A DNA stretch of 33,505 nucleotides, from assembly GCA_009914615.1 (NCBI GenBank), contig WNDX01000035.1, forward strand, positions 1 to 33,505, written 5' to 3'. Positions 19,210 through 26,770 of the stretch are shown piece by piece. A program made the position numbers and the translations under genes. The notes under the pieces are model-generated. The model had not been told where the DNA came from. It saw only the letters and a program-made list of their open reading frames with translations, and ran no database searches. Within the stretch, counting starts at the first letter, position 1. Each line of letters begins with the position of its first letter. This DNA comes from Herbaspirillum frisingense (GTDB taxonomy: Bacteria; Pseudomonadota; Gammaproteobacteria; Burkholderiales; Burkholderiaceae_D).

Positions 19210-20138
19210 TTGAACAGCTCCAATACTTTATCCAGAGATTCCTGATCGACGATGGCTTCGCCAGCCAGTTCGCCGTTGATACGCTTGGTCAGGCCGGTCA
19301 GCACCTTGCCCGGACCGCATTCGACCAGATGGGTCACGCCTTCGGCGGCCATCTTCTGCACCGTCTCGACCCAACGCACCGGGCTGGCGGCCTGACGCAC
19401 CAGCGCATCCTTGATGGCGGCCGGATCGGCGGTCACCGCCACATCGACGTTGTTGATCAGCGGGATCTGCGGCGCGGCGAAAGCGACGTTGGCCAGATAG
19501 GCCTGCAGGCGATCCGACGCCGGCTTGAGCAGCGACGAGTGGAACGGCGCCGACACCGGCAGCGGCAGCGCGCGCTTGGCGCCCTTGGCCTTGGCGATCT
19601 CGCAGGCGCGGGTCACGGCATCCTTGTGGCCGGCGATCACGACTTGCGCCGGCGCATTGAAATTGACGGCCTCGACCACGTCGGCCTGGGCGGCTTCGGC
19701 GCACGCGGCGCGCACGTCGTCGTCGGACAGGCCGAGGATGGCGGCCATGCCGCCCTGCCCGACCGGCACCGCTTCCTGCATGGCCTGGGCGCGGAAGCGC
19801 ACCATCGGCACCGCATCCTTGAACTGGATCACGCCGGCCGCGACCAGCGCCGAATACTCGCCCAGGCTGTGGCCCGCGACCAGCGCCGGCGCCTTGCCGC
19901 CGGCGGCCAGCCAGGCGCGGTAGAACGCCACGGCGGCGGTCAGCATGACCGGCTGGGTGTTGGTGGTCAGGTCCAGGTCTTCCTTGGGCCCTTCGGCGAT
20001 CAGCTTGCCGAGGTCGAATTGCAGCGCATCGGAAGCTTCGGCAACGGTCTGGCGAACCACGTCATTGCCGGCGAAGCCATTGAGCATCCCGATCGCCTGC
20101 GAACCCTGGCCCGGGAAAACAAAAGCAAATGTTGTCAT
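19206..20138 (-). CDS. fabD: Malonyl-CoA:ACP transacylase
   Basis: FabD moves the malonyl group from CoA to ACP, supplying the extender unit for FabH and FabF. The 310 residues start with FAFVFPGQGSQ, and the nucleophile Ser91 is in AGHSLGEYSAL. The catalytic His is in VSAPFHSSLLKPA near position 200, and the C-terminus contains ECGPGKVLTGL. The ATG lies 73 bases after the fabH stop, and the stop overlaps the fabG GTG start. Confidence 0.97.
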   Translation of the reverse strand: MTTFAFVFPGQGSQAIGMLNGFAGNDVVRQTVAEASDALQFDLGKLIAEGPKEDLDLTTNTQPVMLTAAVAFYRAWLAAGGKAPALVAGHSLGEYSALVAAGVIQFKDAVPMVRFRAQAMQEAVPVGQGGMAAILGLSDDDVRAACAEAAQADVVEAVNFNAPAQVVIAGHKDAVTRACEIAKAKGAKRALPLPVSAPFHSSLLKPASDRLQAYLANVAFAAPQIPLINNVDVAVTADPAAIKDALVRQAASPVRWVETVQKMAAEGVTHLVECGPGKVLTGLTKRINGELAGEAIVDQESLDKVLELFK

Positions 20139-20211
20139 GCTTGGAGTTGATTGAGGTTGGATGAAAATTCGAAACGGCCGCGCGGCGGCAAGCCGCCGGC
20201 GCCGTCCAGCC

Positions 20212-21198
20212 TTACATGCGCACGAGCACGGCGCCCCAGGTGAAGCCGCCGCCCACGCCTTCCATCATGACGGTATGGCCGGGCCTGACGCGACCATCGC
20301 GCACCGCCTGGTCCAGCGCCAAGGGAATCGAGGCGGCCGAGGTATTGCCGTGGTCGTTGACGGTGACCACCATCTTTTCCAGCGGCAGGCCGAGCTTCTT
20401 GGCCGTTCCCTGCATGATGCGGATATTGGCCTGGTGCGGGATCAGCCAGTCAATCTCGGCGGCATCGACCTTCGCCGCTTCCAGCGCTTCACGCGCGACC
20501 TTGTCCAGCACCGACACCGCCAGCTTGAACACCGCCGGGCCGTCCATGTACAGATATGCACTGCCGGCCACCGCACCGTTATCGACGCTGCCCGGCACGC
20601 ACAGGATGTGGCCGTGGCTGCCGTCGGCGTGCAGCTTGCTGGCCAGCACGCCCGGCTCATTCGACGCGCTCATCACGATGGCGCCGGCGCCGTCGCCGAA
20701 CAGCACACAGGTGGTGCGATCCTTGAAATCCAGAATGCGCGAGAACACTTCCGCGCCGATCACCAGCACGTTCTTGTGGGCGCCGGACTTGATGAAACTG
20801 TCGGCCACCGACATCGCATACACGAAGCCGCTGCACACCGCCTGCACATCCATCGCCGGCGCGCCATTGGTGATGCCGAGCTTGCGCTGCAGCACGCAGG
20901 CCGTGCTGGGGAAGCCACCCAGGTGATCCGGGGTCGAGGTCGCCATGATGATCATGTCGATGTCGCCGGGCTGCATGCCGGCTGCTTCCAGCGCGCGTTG
21001 CGCGGCGATCAAGGCCAGGTCGCTGGAGAGCTGCGCCGGCTCGGCGTAATGGCGTGCGGAGATGCCGCTGCGCGTGAAGATCCATTCGTCCGACGTCTCG
21101 ATGCCCTGCTCGGCCAGTTGCGCGGCCAACTCATGATTGGTCACGCGCTTGGCGGGCAGATAGCTGCCGGTGCCGACGATTTTGCTGTAAATGGTCAT
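20212..21198 (-). CDS. fabH: 3-oxoacyl-[acyl-carrier-protein] synthase III
   Basis: FabH starts each fatty acid by condensing acetyl-CoA with malonyl-ACP. The 328-residue thiolase-fold protein has the full Cys-His-Asn triad: Cys122 in [11 protein letters not shown], His in [10 protein letters not shown] (about 255), and Asn in [10 protein letters not shown] (about 285). The CoA-side region [10 protein letters not shown] is also present. It follows plsX by 17 bases, in the conserved plsX-fabH-fabD-fabG order. Confidence 0.97.
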   Translation of the reverse strand: MTIYSKIVGTGSYLPAKRVTNHELAAQLAEQGIETSDEWIFTRSGISARHYAEPAQLSSDLALIAAQRALEAAGMQPGDIDMIIMATSTPDHLGGFPSTACVLQRKLGITNGAPAMDVQAVCSGFVYAMSVADSFIKSGAHKNVLVIGAEVFSRILDFKDRTTCVLFGDGAGAIVMSASNEPGVLASKLHADGSHGHILCVPGSVDNGAVAGSAYLYMDGPAVFKLAVSVLDKVAREALEAAKVDAAEIDWLIPHQANIRIMQGTAKKLGLPLEKMVVTVNDHGNTSAASIPLALDQAVRDGRVRPGHTVMMEGVGGGFTWGAVLVRM

Positions 21199-21215
21199 AC
21201 CGTCTTTTTGCTCTG

Positions 21216-22316
21216 TTAGTTCGGTTGTTGCAGCGAAGCTTGCGCCGCCGGCTCTTCAGCCGCGACGGCCGCCTCGGCCGTGCGCCCCTGTCCCTGGGGC
21301 ATCAGTTCCGCCATGGTCGCGCCGATGCGCGCGAGCACGTCGTATTTGGCGGCATCATACGCGCGACGGATCGCCCATTCAAAGGCATACACGTCGGCGC
21401 CGCCATGGCTCTTGAACACCAGGCCCTTGAGACCCAGCAGACTTGCGCCATTGTAACGGGAAGGATTAAGCCGGCGCGATAGCGCCTTGATGGCGCCGTA
21501 GGCGATCAAGGCGCCCAGCTTGTTGATGAATCCCTTCTTGAATTCGGTGGTGAGCACGATCTTGACGAAACGCCCCAGCCCTTCGGAGGCCTTCAGCGTC
21601 ACGTTGCCGACGAAACCGTCGCACACCACCAGATCGGTGGTGCCCTCGAAGATATCGTTGCCTTCCACGTTGCCGTAGAAGTTGAGGATACCCTTCTCGT
21701 GGTCGGCGCGCAGCAGGCCGGCGGTTTCCTTGACCAGTTCGTTGCCCTTGATGTCTTCCTCGCCCACGTTGAGCAGGCCGACGGTGGGCTTGGCCTTGCC
21801 TTCCATCACCGCGACCAGGGCCGAGCCCATCAATGCAAATTGGTGTAAATGCTGGGGCTCGCAATCGACGTTGGCGCCGAGGTCGAGCATGTAGGTGGGA
21901 CCATCCTTCTGGTTGGGGAGAATGGTGCAGATGGCTGGGCGATCAACACCGGGCAGGGTTTTCAGCACGTAGCGCGACACGGCCATCAGGGCGCCGGTAT
22001 TGCCGGCCGATACCGCGGCCTGCGCCTGGCCATCCTTGACCAGGGTGACGGCCACCCGCAGGGACGAATCCTTCTTGCGGCGCAGAGCGACCTCGATCGG
22101 ATCGTCCATGGTGACCACTTCCGAGGCGTTCTGGATGCGCACGCGCGGCTCGCCGGCCAGCCTGTACTTTTTCAGCAGCGGTTGCAAGACGCTTTCCTGA
22201 CCAACCAGGATCAGCTCCGCATCGGATTGGCGACGTAGGAAAGAGGCAGCGGCCGGGAGAGTGACTGACGGGCCATGATCGCCACCCATGCAGTCGATTG
22301 AAATTTTGATGGTCAT
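21216..22316 (-). CDS. plsX: Phosphate acyltransferase PlsX
   Basis: PlsX converts acyl-ACP to acyl-phosphate, the donor for PlsY in phospholipid synthesis, and acts at the inner face of the membrane. The 366 residues begin [14 protein letters not shown], the family signature, followed by [12 protein letters not shown] and, later, [16 protein letters not shown] and [15 protein letters not shown]. The last 25 residues are Ala/Gln/Glu rich and probably disordered. The 230-base gap to rpmF upstream contains two strong hairpins, so plsX may be attenuated or separately transcribed. Confidence 0.96.
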   Translation of the reverse strand: MTIKISIDCMGGDHGPSVTLPAAASFLRRQSDAELILVGQESVLQPLLKKYRLAGEPRVRIQNASEVVTMDDPIEVALRRKKDSSLRVAVTLVKDGQAQAAVSAGNTGALMAVSRYVLKTLPGVDRPAICTILPNQKDGPTYMLDLGANVDCEPQHLHQFALMGSALVAVMEGKAKPTVGLLNVGEEDIKGNELVKETAGLLRADHEKGILNFYGNVEGNDIFEGTTDLVVCDGFVGNVTLKASEGLGRFVKIVLTTEFKKGFINKLGALIAYGAIKALSRRLNPSRYNGASLLGLKGLVFKSHGGADVYAFEWAIRRAYDAAKYDVLARIGATMAELMPQGQGRTAEAAVAAEEPAAQASLQQPN

Positions 22317-22438
22317 CGATTTGATTCAGAGCCTTGCCAGCCCACATTATGAGGCAGTTTGAGCACCATTGAAAACGGCGCGCTCATCCAGCGGACGCAG
22401 CAAATGCCATTGACGTCCAGGCAAGCAGGCAGGCACGC

Positions 22439-22459
22439 CCGCGAAAAGGAATTTCGCGG
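22439..22459. other. Perfect hairpin in the plsX leader
   Basis: CCGCGAAA (22439-22446) and TTTCGCGG (22452-22459) form a perfect 8-bp stem with a 5-base loop. It lies directly downstream, in transcription order, of the rpmF terminator and about 120 bases before plsX. No T run follows on the minus strand, so it is more likely an RNA structure than a terminator. Confidence 0.6.
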
Positions 22460-22463
22460 ACAT

Positions 22464-22517
22464 AAAAAAGCGGCGCAAAATGAACCTCCTGAAACAGAAG
22501 CTCATTGCGCCGCTTTT
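22464..22517 (-). terminator. Terminator-like hairpin after rpmF
   Basis: GCGGCGCAA (22505-22513 complement) pairs with TTGCGCCGC (22470-22478 complement) across a 26-base loop, followed on the minus strand by six T. It starts about 30 bases after the rpmF stop. The loop contains AGGAGG on the minus strand. It would split yceD-rpmF from plsX and the fab genes, or set their ratio. Confidence 0.7.
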
Positions 22518-22546
22518 CTCCAAAAACAGCAAGCTCAATAAAGAGA

Positions 22547-22729
22547 TTACTCGTCGTTCTTGGTCTTCAGCACTTTGCGACCACGGTAGAAACCGTTCGG
22601 GCTGATGTGGTGACGCAGGTGGGTTTCACCGGTCGTCGGCTCGACAGCCAGCGGGGGTGCAGTCAGAAAGTCGTGTGCACGATGCATACCGCGCTTCGAC
22701 GGGGTCTTTTTGTTCTGTTGAACGGCCAT
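22547..22729 (-). CDS. rpmF: 50S ribosomal protein L32
   Basis: A 60-residue basic protein of the large ribosomal subunit. It begins with the canonical [19 protein letters not shown], followed by [20 protein letters not shown] and a basic tail ending [13 protein letters not shown]. The zinc-type cysteines found in some L32 proteins are absent. AGGAG lies five bases before the ATG. It follows yceD by 104 bases, the pairing seen in most proteobacteria. Confidence 0.97.
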   Translation of the reverse strand: MAVQQNKKTPSKRGMHRAHDFLTAPPLAVEPTTGETHLRHHISPNGFYRGRKVLKTKNDE

Positions 22730-22833
22730 GATTACTCCTAAACCTTAAGATTGAAAATTTTAACACACCGGATTCAGGTTTCCGAACAATCCCGTGTGCC
22801 GCTGCCCGGCGCTTGCCAGACATCCCCAAACAA

Positions 22834-23331
22834 TTACTGCTTCAACTTCTTCAGTACCTCAAACGGGGAAGCCCGTTCAGCACTTTTGGCCTCGGCCGCC
22901 ACGCCATCACCAGGACAAGCTTGATGCTTGGGCGCCACCGGCAAGGCCAGCAACGCATCGTCCTCGATCAGGTTGATCACATCGAACGCCGCTGTACCGA
23001 CAATGACATCGATCTCGTCATCATCGAGCAGCTCCTCGATCGCATCGGCCTGCGCCTCATCTTTTGCCAAAACCAGCAGCGACTTCGAATCAATCTCGAA
23101 ACTCAATGCCGTCAGGCAACGCTGACAGATCAGATTAACCGCACCCGACACTGCCAGACTGAGTTGAGCATGCCCCAGCTTGTCGATATCGCCGGACAGG
23201 GCCCAGGAAATCGTGCCGGAACGGTCAACCGTCTCTTGCGCCAGACGACCTAATTCAGCAACCGGAATCTCGCCCTGGGCCTGCTGTTTCAGCCTGCAGA
23301 ACTCGAACGCGTCGATCACAAGTGCATTCAT
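22834..23331 (-). CDS. yceD: YceD family (DUF177) protein, 23S rRNA accumulation protein
   Basis: A 165-residue acidic protein of the DUF177 family. Homologues in E. coli and plants are needed for normal 23S rRNA accumulation, and the gene nearly always precedes rpmF. The family core is visible: LICQRCLTALSFEID (a C-x-x-C pair flanking Gln-Arg) and DDDEIDVIVGTAAFDVINLIEDDALLALP (quoted here as adjoining parts), then P-x-A-P-K-H and ASPFEVLKKLKQ at the end. The start is set at ATG 23329-23331. A TTG two codons earlier is possible, and no clear ribosome-binding site distinguishes them. A promoter-like sequence lies about 30 bases upstream. Confidence 0.93.
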   Translation of the reverse strand: MNALVIDAFEFCRLKQQAQGEIPVAELGRLAQETVDRSGTISWALSGDIDKLGHAQLSLAVSGAVNLICQRCLTALSFEIDSKSLLVLAKDEAQADAIEELLDDDEIDVIVGTAAFDVINLIEDDALLALPVAPKHQACPGDGVAAEAKSAERASPFEVLKKLKQ

Positions 23332-23359
23332 AACCAAAGCAGAATCCGGAAAACCTGCA

Positions 23360-23389
23360 ATAATAACAGAAAAATTCCTTACCAGTCAA
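23360..23389 (-). promoter_or_regulatory. Putative sigma-70 promoter of yceD-rpmF
   Basis: On the minus strand TTGACT (23384-23389) and TATTAT (23360-23365) are 18 bases apart, each matching consensus at 5 of 6 positions. The predicted transcript starts about 20 bases before the yceD start codon. Because maf is on the other strand, this is the natural head of the 23-kb minus-strand block. Confidence 0.65.
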
Positions 23390-23512
23390 AGCGTTAGCGC
23401 GCTTCCCGCGATTTTTTCCGCATGCTGTCGCCGCGCAACGTCTTTTCCCGCGAATTTGCACTGCAATGTTGCCATTCCCGCCATTGCGCGCCATCCACAA
23501 GATCAAGATCGC

Positions 23513-24172
23513 ATGCCGCAAGACACTCTCCCGGCCCTCACTGCCACGCCTCGCCTGATCCTCGGCTCCAGTTCGGTTTACCGCAAGGAATTGCTTGGCC
23601 GCCTCGGCCTGCCCTTCGAGACCATGGCGCCGGACATCGACGAAACCCCGCTGCCCGGCGAAACGCCGGATGCCACCGCCCTGCGCCTGGCGCGCGAAAA
23701 GGCCGCGGCCATCGCCGCCAAGGCGGGGCCTGCACTGGTGATCGGCTCCGACCAGGTGGCCACGCTGGACGGCGCGCAGATCGGCAAACCCGGCAACCAC
23801 GCCAATGCCCTGAAGCAATTGCAGACCATGCGCGGCCGCGAAGTGATCTTCCATACCGCGCTGTGCCTGTGGGATAGCCGCCGCGCCGATGCCGCGGACG
23901 CGGCGCAGATCGCCAACGTGCAGACGCTGGTGCGCTTCCGCGATCTGCCCGATGTCGAACTGGATGCCTACCTGCGCATCGAACAGCCCTACGATTGCGC
24001 CGGCAGCGCCAAGAATGAAGGTCTGGGGATTGCCATCCTGCAAAGCATCCACAGCGACGATCCGACCGCACTCACCGGCCTGCCGCTGATCGCGCTGACC
24101 GGTATGCTGCGCCGTGCGGGCGTCGGCTTTTTCGGCCAGCCCGCCCTGAAGAACGCATCCGGATCTCAGTAA
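23513..24172 (+). CDS. Maf-family nucleotide pyrophosphatase (YceF type)
   Basis: Maf proteins hydrolyse non-canonical or methylated nucleoside triphosphates; the YceF subgroup prefers 7-methyl-GTP. The 219-residue product has the N-terminal LILGSSSVYRKELLGRLGLP motif with the SS-x-x-R core, PDIDETPLPGE, the catalytic Asp in VIGSDQVA, and SAKNEGLG near the C-terminus. The sequence VYRKELL fits YceF better than the dTTP/UTP-type YhdE. The start is ATG 23513-23515, giving MPQDTLPALTATPRLILGS; the open frame extends upstream without homology-like sequence. It diverges from yceD and overlaps the end of the convergent DUF1289 gene by seven bases. Confidence 0.9.
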   Translation: MPQDTLPALTATPRLILGSSSVYRKELLGRLGLPFETMAPDIDETPLPGETPDATALRLAREKAAAIAAKAGPALVIGSDQVATLDGAQIGKPGNHANALKQLQTMRGREVIFHTALCLWDSRRADAADAAQIANVQTLVRFRDLPDVELDAYLRIEQPYDCAGSAKNEGLGIAILQSIHSDDPTALTGLPLIALTGMLRRAGVGFFGQPALKNASGSQ

Positions 24173-24372
24173 TTGCGGCGCGGATAGCCCTGTGCCAGGA
24201 TGCGCTGCCACACCACTTCGCGTTCTTCCACGTTCATGAAGACCCATTGCGCCACCTCATCCACGGTGCGGCCGCAACCGCGGCAGACGTCGTCGAAGGT
24301 GGTGGAACATACGGCCACGCATGGCGTATCGGGCCGCTCGGGCAAAGGCTGGGACGATGGTGTCTGGGACAT
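24166..24372 (-). CDS. DUF1289 family protein
   Basis: A 68-residue protein with four cysteines arranged as in the DUF1289 family: PCVAVCSTTFDDVCRGCGRT, then EVAQWVFMNVEEREVVWQRI. The C-x3-C and C-x-x-C pairs could bind a metal or an iron-sulfur cluster, but no function is established to my knowledge. The start is ATG 24370-24372, giving MSQTPSSQPLPERP before the first cysteine. A longer frame upstream passes through a terminator and is rejected. Its stop overlaps the convergent maf stop by seven bases. Confidence 0.88.
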   Translation of the reverse strand: MSQTPSSQPLPERPDTPCVAVCSTTFDDVCRGCGRTVDEVAQWVFMNVEEREVVWQRILAQGYPRRNY

Positions 24373-24500
24373 TGAAGAATCTGAAAACGTCAGGCGGCGC
24401 CCGACATGGAAACGATGCCGCAGTCGCCATCTTACCAAGAAGCGGGAAGCTTCCGCCCATGCCGGCGACATGGCTAATCGGCAAGCCGGACCGAACGGGC

Positions 24501-24535
24501 AAAAAAAAAGCCCGCGACCAAGAGGTTGCGGGCTT
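24501..24535 (-). terminator. Strong intrinsic terminator with nine T residues
   Basis: GCCCGCAACC and GGTCGCGGGC (minus strand) form a 10-bp stem with one G-T pair and a 4- or 5-base loop, extended by two A-T pairs and followed by nine T (24501-24509). It would end the lipoprotein transcript or the candidate small RNA. A long U tail is typical of Hfq-bound small RNAs. Confidence 0.85.
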
Positions 24536-24574
24536 GAATCCAATTTCTTAAGGAGGAGATTGGAGGAGACAGGT
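24501..24574 (-). ncRNA. Candidate anti-Shine-Dalgarno small RNA
   Basis: In the 170 bases between the lipoprotein stop and the strong terminator, the minus strand holds a short structured unit. A -10 box TATAGT (24578-24583) would start a transcript of about 74 nt. It contains TCTCCTCC twice (24562-24569 and 24552-24559). The second copy lies in a 14-base loop closed by CCAAT (24559-24563) and ATTGG (24540-24544). The loop includes CCTCCTTA (24549-24556), the same string as the core of the 16S rRNA anti-Shine-Dalgarno tail. The intrinsic terminator with nine T follows. The layout resembles small RNAs with exposed CCUCC loops, including the toxic anti-SD RNAs I recall in Betaproteobacteria. 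Transcription is inferred, and the -35 box is weak. An alternative is an ordinary 3' untranslated region. Confidence 0.55.
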
Positions 24575-24577
24575 GCA

Positions 24578-24606
24578 ACTATAGTGATCCTCCACGGCTG
24601 AGTCTG
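24578..24606 (-). promoter_or_regulatory. Possible promoter of the candidate small RNA
   Basis: On the minus strand TATAGT (24578-24583) matches the -10 consensus at 5 of 6 positions. CAGACT (24601-24606), 17 bases upstream, matches the -35 only at its GAC core. The -10 box is convincing and the -35 box is weak, so an activator may be needed. Confidence 0.4.
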
Positions 24607-24627
24607 CTTTATTGTGGCAATAGCAGA
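24603..24627. other. Hairpin upstream of the candidate small RNA
   Basis: TCTGCT (24603-24608) pairs with AGCAGA (24622-24627), and inside it ATTG pairs with CAAT around TGG, with two unpaired bases. It lies in the 3' region of the lipoprotein transcript and may mark its processed end. Confidence 0.55.
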
Positions 24628-24705
24628 TATTCACCCACTCCATAACTCGCGCGACACAAGCCTTTCCGGGCAGACTTTCCGTTGCGCGCCATTCACGCAA
24701 TCCGA

Positions 24706-24831
24706 TCAGACCATCGCCGCCGGTCGCTCCAGCACCGAGGTGACCGGCTTGGGTGGATTGCCGCCCTTGCGTTCGCAAGCCTGCAGCAACAACGTCAGAG
24801 AAACGGCAACAGCCAGGGCGCTGATTTTCAT
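24706..24831 (-). CDS. Small putative lipoprotein, 41 residues
   Basis: A short gene with a strong ribosome-binding site (AGGAG six bases before the ATG at 24829-24831). The product begins MKISALAVAVSLTLLLQACE: one lysine, a hydrophobic core and a lipobox LQAC, so signal peptidase II would cleave before Cys19. The mature part is only 23 residues (CERKGGNPPKPVTSVLERPA plus three more), Pro-rich and without recognisable domain. Residue +2 is Glu rather than Asp, which suggests outer-membrane sorting. The function is unknown. It lies downstream of the HPP-CBS gene by 67 bases, which could place the two in one transcript. Confidence 0.75.
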   Translation of the reverse strand: MKISALAVAVSLTLLLQACERKGGNPPKPVTSVLERPAAMV

Positions 24832-24898
24832 CGGAATCTCCTCGCATCGGCGCGGGTGCGGCGCCATCCGGGCAGAATCGCCCTCCCCGGCCGGCCTG

Positions 24899-26143
24899 TC
24901 AAGCCACGCTGCGCAATCCCGGCATGCCGCGCGCGGCCGCCAGGTTCTTTTCGTACAAGGCCGCGATCATGTCGGACTGGGTCAGCATGCCGGCCAGCTT
25001 GCCGTCCGCATCGACCACCGGGATCTGATGCAAGCCGTCAGCCATGCGCGGCACCAGCTCCAGCACCGGCGTCTCGACATTGGCAGAAATCACCGGCCGG
25101 CTCATGATCTGGCCCACCACTTCCGGCTTGTCCGAATGCGAGAACGGCACGCGGTGCAACAGCCGGCGCAACTGCGCCGCCAGGCCGGTATGCACTTCCA
25201 CGCCGGCATGCTCGAGAAAATCGGTGCGGCTGACAATGCCGATCACATGCAGGGCCCGATCCAGCACCGGCAAGGCGCGCAGACGGTGCTGCTGCAGCAG
25301 TCGCCAGGCTTCGTCCAGGCTGGTGGCGAATTCCACGGCGACCACGTCGCGTGACATCACCGACGCGCAGCGCGTCTCGCCGAAGCGGCGATGATAGGCG
25401 CGCATTTCGGTTCGCAGGAAGATTTCCTCCAGATCGTCGCGGCCGATGTCGATCACCTGGTTGTAATTCTTCAGCACCTCGTCCAGGTCCTCATGCGAAA
25501 ACCCCAGGCGCGTGATCGGCAATTCGTCCCTGGTCTGGTGCGGATGCGGTGCGGCGCTCTGTTGCGCGTGGGGGTAGCGGCGGCCGCTGGCATTGTTGAA
25601 GAACAGCGCGGTCAGCAACAGCAGCACCGAGTTCAGCGCCACCGGCGCCAGCACGAAGGCATAGCCCATCTCATGCACCACCGGGCCGCCCAGCACCGCC
25701 GTCAGCGCCACCGCGCCGCTGGGCGGATGAATGCAGCGCAGCAGAAACATGGCGCCGATGGCCAGCGAGATCGCCAGCGCCGCCGACAACGCCGGCTCCT
25801 GAACCAACTTGGCGCAGGTCACGCCAATCAGCGCCGCGCACAGATTGCCGCCGATGATGGACCAGGGCTGGGCCAGCGGACTGGCCGGCACCGCGAACAG
25901 CAGCACCGCCGAGGCGCCCATGGGGGCGATCAGCCAGATGGTCTTGGGATCGTGCGGCAGGATGGCGTAGCTGACCAATCCCGCCAGCAAAATCCCGAAC
26001 AGGCTGCCGGCGCAGGAGCGCATGCGCTCGAAGCGATCGACATTGCTCTTCGGCGGAATGAAACTTTTGAACCACAGCAAGATAGAATCGGGCATATCCG
26101 TTTTCGCGACGTCAACAACAGATTGAACGGCGGCCTGCGTCAT
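24899..26143 (-). CDS. HPP-family membrane protein with C-terminal CBS pair
   Basis: A 414-residue protein. The N-terminal HPP domain has about five membrane segments (from SLFGILLAGLVSYAILP near 47 to LNSVLLLLTALFF near 170-182) and the name-giving motif HPPSGAVALTAVLGGP (139-154). A linker with His and Gln leads to two CBS domains: about 258-312 (VMSRDVVAVEF, then IGIVSRTDFL) and about 345-398 (IMSRPVISANV, then LAGMLTQSDMI). CBS pairs usually bind adenine nucleotides and gate an attached domain. HPP proteins in cyanobacteria and chloroplasts were reported to carry nitrite; the bacterial substrate here is unknown. The start is uncertain: ATG 26143 is used, with TTG 26161 and ATG 26095 as alternatives, none with a good ribosome-binding site. 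It is divergent from the MarR gene. Confidence 0.88.
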   Translation of the reverse strand: MTQAAVQSVVDVAKTDMPDSILLWFKSFIPPKSNVDRFERMRSCAGSLFGILLAGLVSYAILPHDPKTIWLIAPMGASAVLLFAVPASPLAQPWSIIGGNLCAALIGVTCAKLVQEPALSAALAISLAIGAMFLLRCIHPPSGAVALTAVLGGPVVHEMGYAFVLAPVALNSVLLLLTALFFNNASGRRYPHAQQSAAPHPHQTRDELPITRLGFSHEDLDEVLKNYNQVIDIGRDDLEEIFLRTEMRAYHRRFGETRCASVMSRDVVAVEFATSLDEAWRLLQQHRLRALPVLDRALHVIGIVSRTDFLEHAGVEVHTGLAAQLRRLLHRVPFSHSDKPEVVGQIMSRPVISANVETPVLELVPRMADGLHQIPVVDADGKLAGMLTQSDMIAALYEKNLAAARGMPGLRSVA

Positions 26144-26162
26144 CAGGCGGCCAAACCGCAAT

Positions 26163-26181
26163 TACATCACAAGATGATATA
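26163..26181. promoter_or_regulatory. Candidate MarR operator
   Basis: TACATCA (26163-26169) and TGATATA (26175-26181) are near-perfect inverted arms with a 5-base spacer in the 122-base gap between the divergent HPP-CBS and marR genes. Length and symmetry fit a MarR-dimer site. Assignment to the adjacent regulator is inference. Confidence 0.4.
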
Positions 26182-26265
26182 TATGTCCCGCCCCACTCCT
26201 TGCGCTCCGCCGCCATCCGGCGCCCACAGCGCCCCTTCGACGCCGCGCCGACGCGGCCGCCAGCC

Positions 26266-26691
26266 ATGAAAAGCACCTCCCGCCTGCAAAAGAACGATTT
26301 CGAGGCGTTGTCGGAATTCCGCTACCAGCTACGCCGTTTCCTGCGCTTTTCCGAAGACGCGGCCCAGGGCGAAGGCCTGACGCCGCTGCAATACCTGCTA
26401 CTGCTGCACATCAAGGGATTTCCCGGCCGAGAATGGGCCAGCATCAGCGAACTGGCCGAGCGGCTGCAATCCCAGCATCACGGCGTGGTGGCGCTGGTGA
26501 CGCGCTGCGTGAAGGCCGGCCTGGTCACGCGCGCCCCCGACGACCGCGACAAGCGTCTGGTGCAGGTGCGCCTGACCGAGCTGGGCGAACAATACCTGCA
26601 CCGGCTGGCGCAGATGCACCGCAACGAGCTGCAATCGCTGTCGGGCGTGTTCCAGGTCGCGCACATCTCGGAATTCAACGACCGCGACTAA
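26266..26691 (+). CDS. MarR-family transcriptional regulator
   Basis: A 141-residue dimeric winged-helix regulator. The MarR fold is visible: an N-terminal dimer helix (EALSEFRYQLRRFLRFSED), LTPLQYLLLLHIKG, the helix-turn-helix ISELAERLQSQHHGVVALVTR, and the wing AGLVTRAPDDRDKRLVQVRLT with the typical DxRDxR-type motif. The start is ATG 26266-26268. It is transcribed away from the HPP-CBS gene, a common layout in which a MarR protein represses its divergent neighbour and itself. The ligand cannot be told from the sequence. LacI-type regulator follows 79 bases downstream on the same strand. Confidence 0.9.
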   Translation: MKSTSRLQKNDFEALSEFRYQLRRFLRFSEDAAQGEGLTPLQYLLLLHIKGFPGREWASISELAERLQSQHHGVVALVTRCVKAGLVTRAPDDRDKRLVQVRLTELGEQYLHRLAQMHRNELQSLSGVFQVAHISEFNDRD

Positions 26692-26770
26692 GCGCCTGCC
26701 GGCCGCCGCCGGCGATCCCGCCGCGTTCACCTGTTATGCTTGCCGTCCAGGCCAGCCCGGATACCCGTCC

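Noticed and set aside
22347..22538. A 63-codon minus-strand frame between rpmF and plsX
   Set aside because: It runs straight through the terminator hairpin and the sequence has no family resemblance. The start has no ribosome-binding site.
24548..24847. A 99-codon minus-strand frame overlapping the lipoprotein gene
   Set aside because: The overlapping 41-codon frame has a proper ribosome-binding site, signal peptide and lipobox; the longer frame has none.
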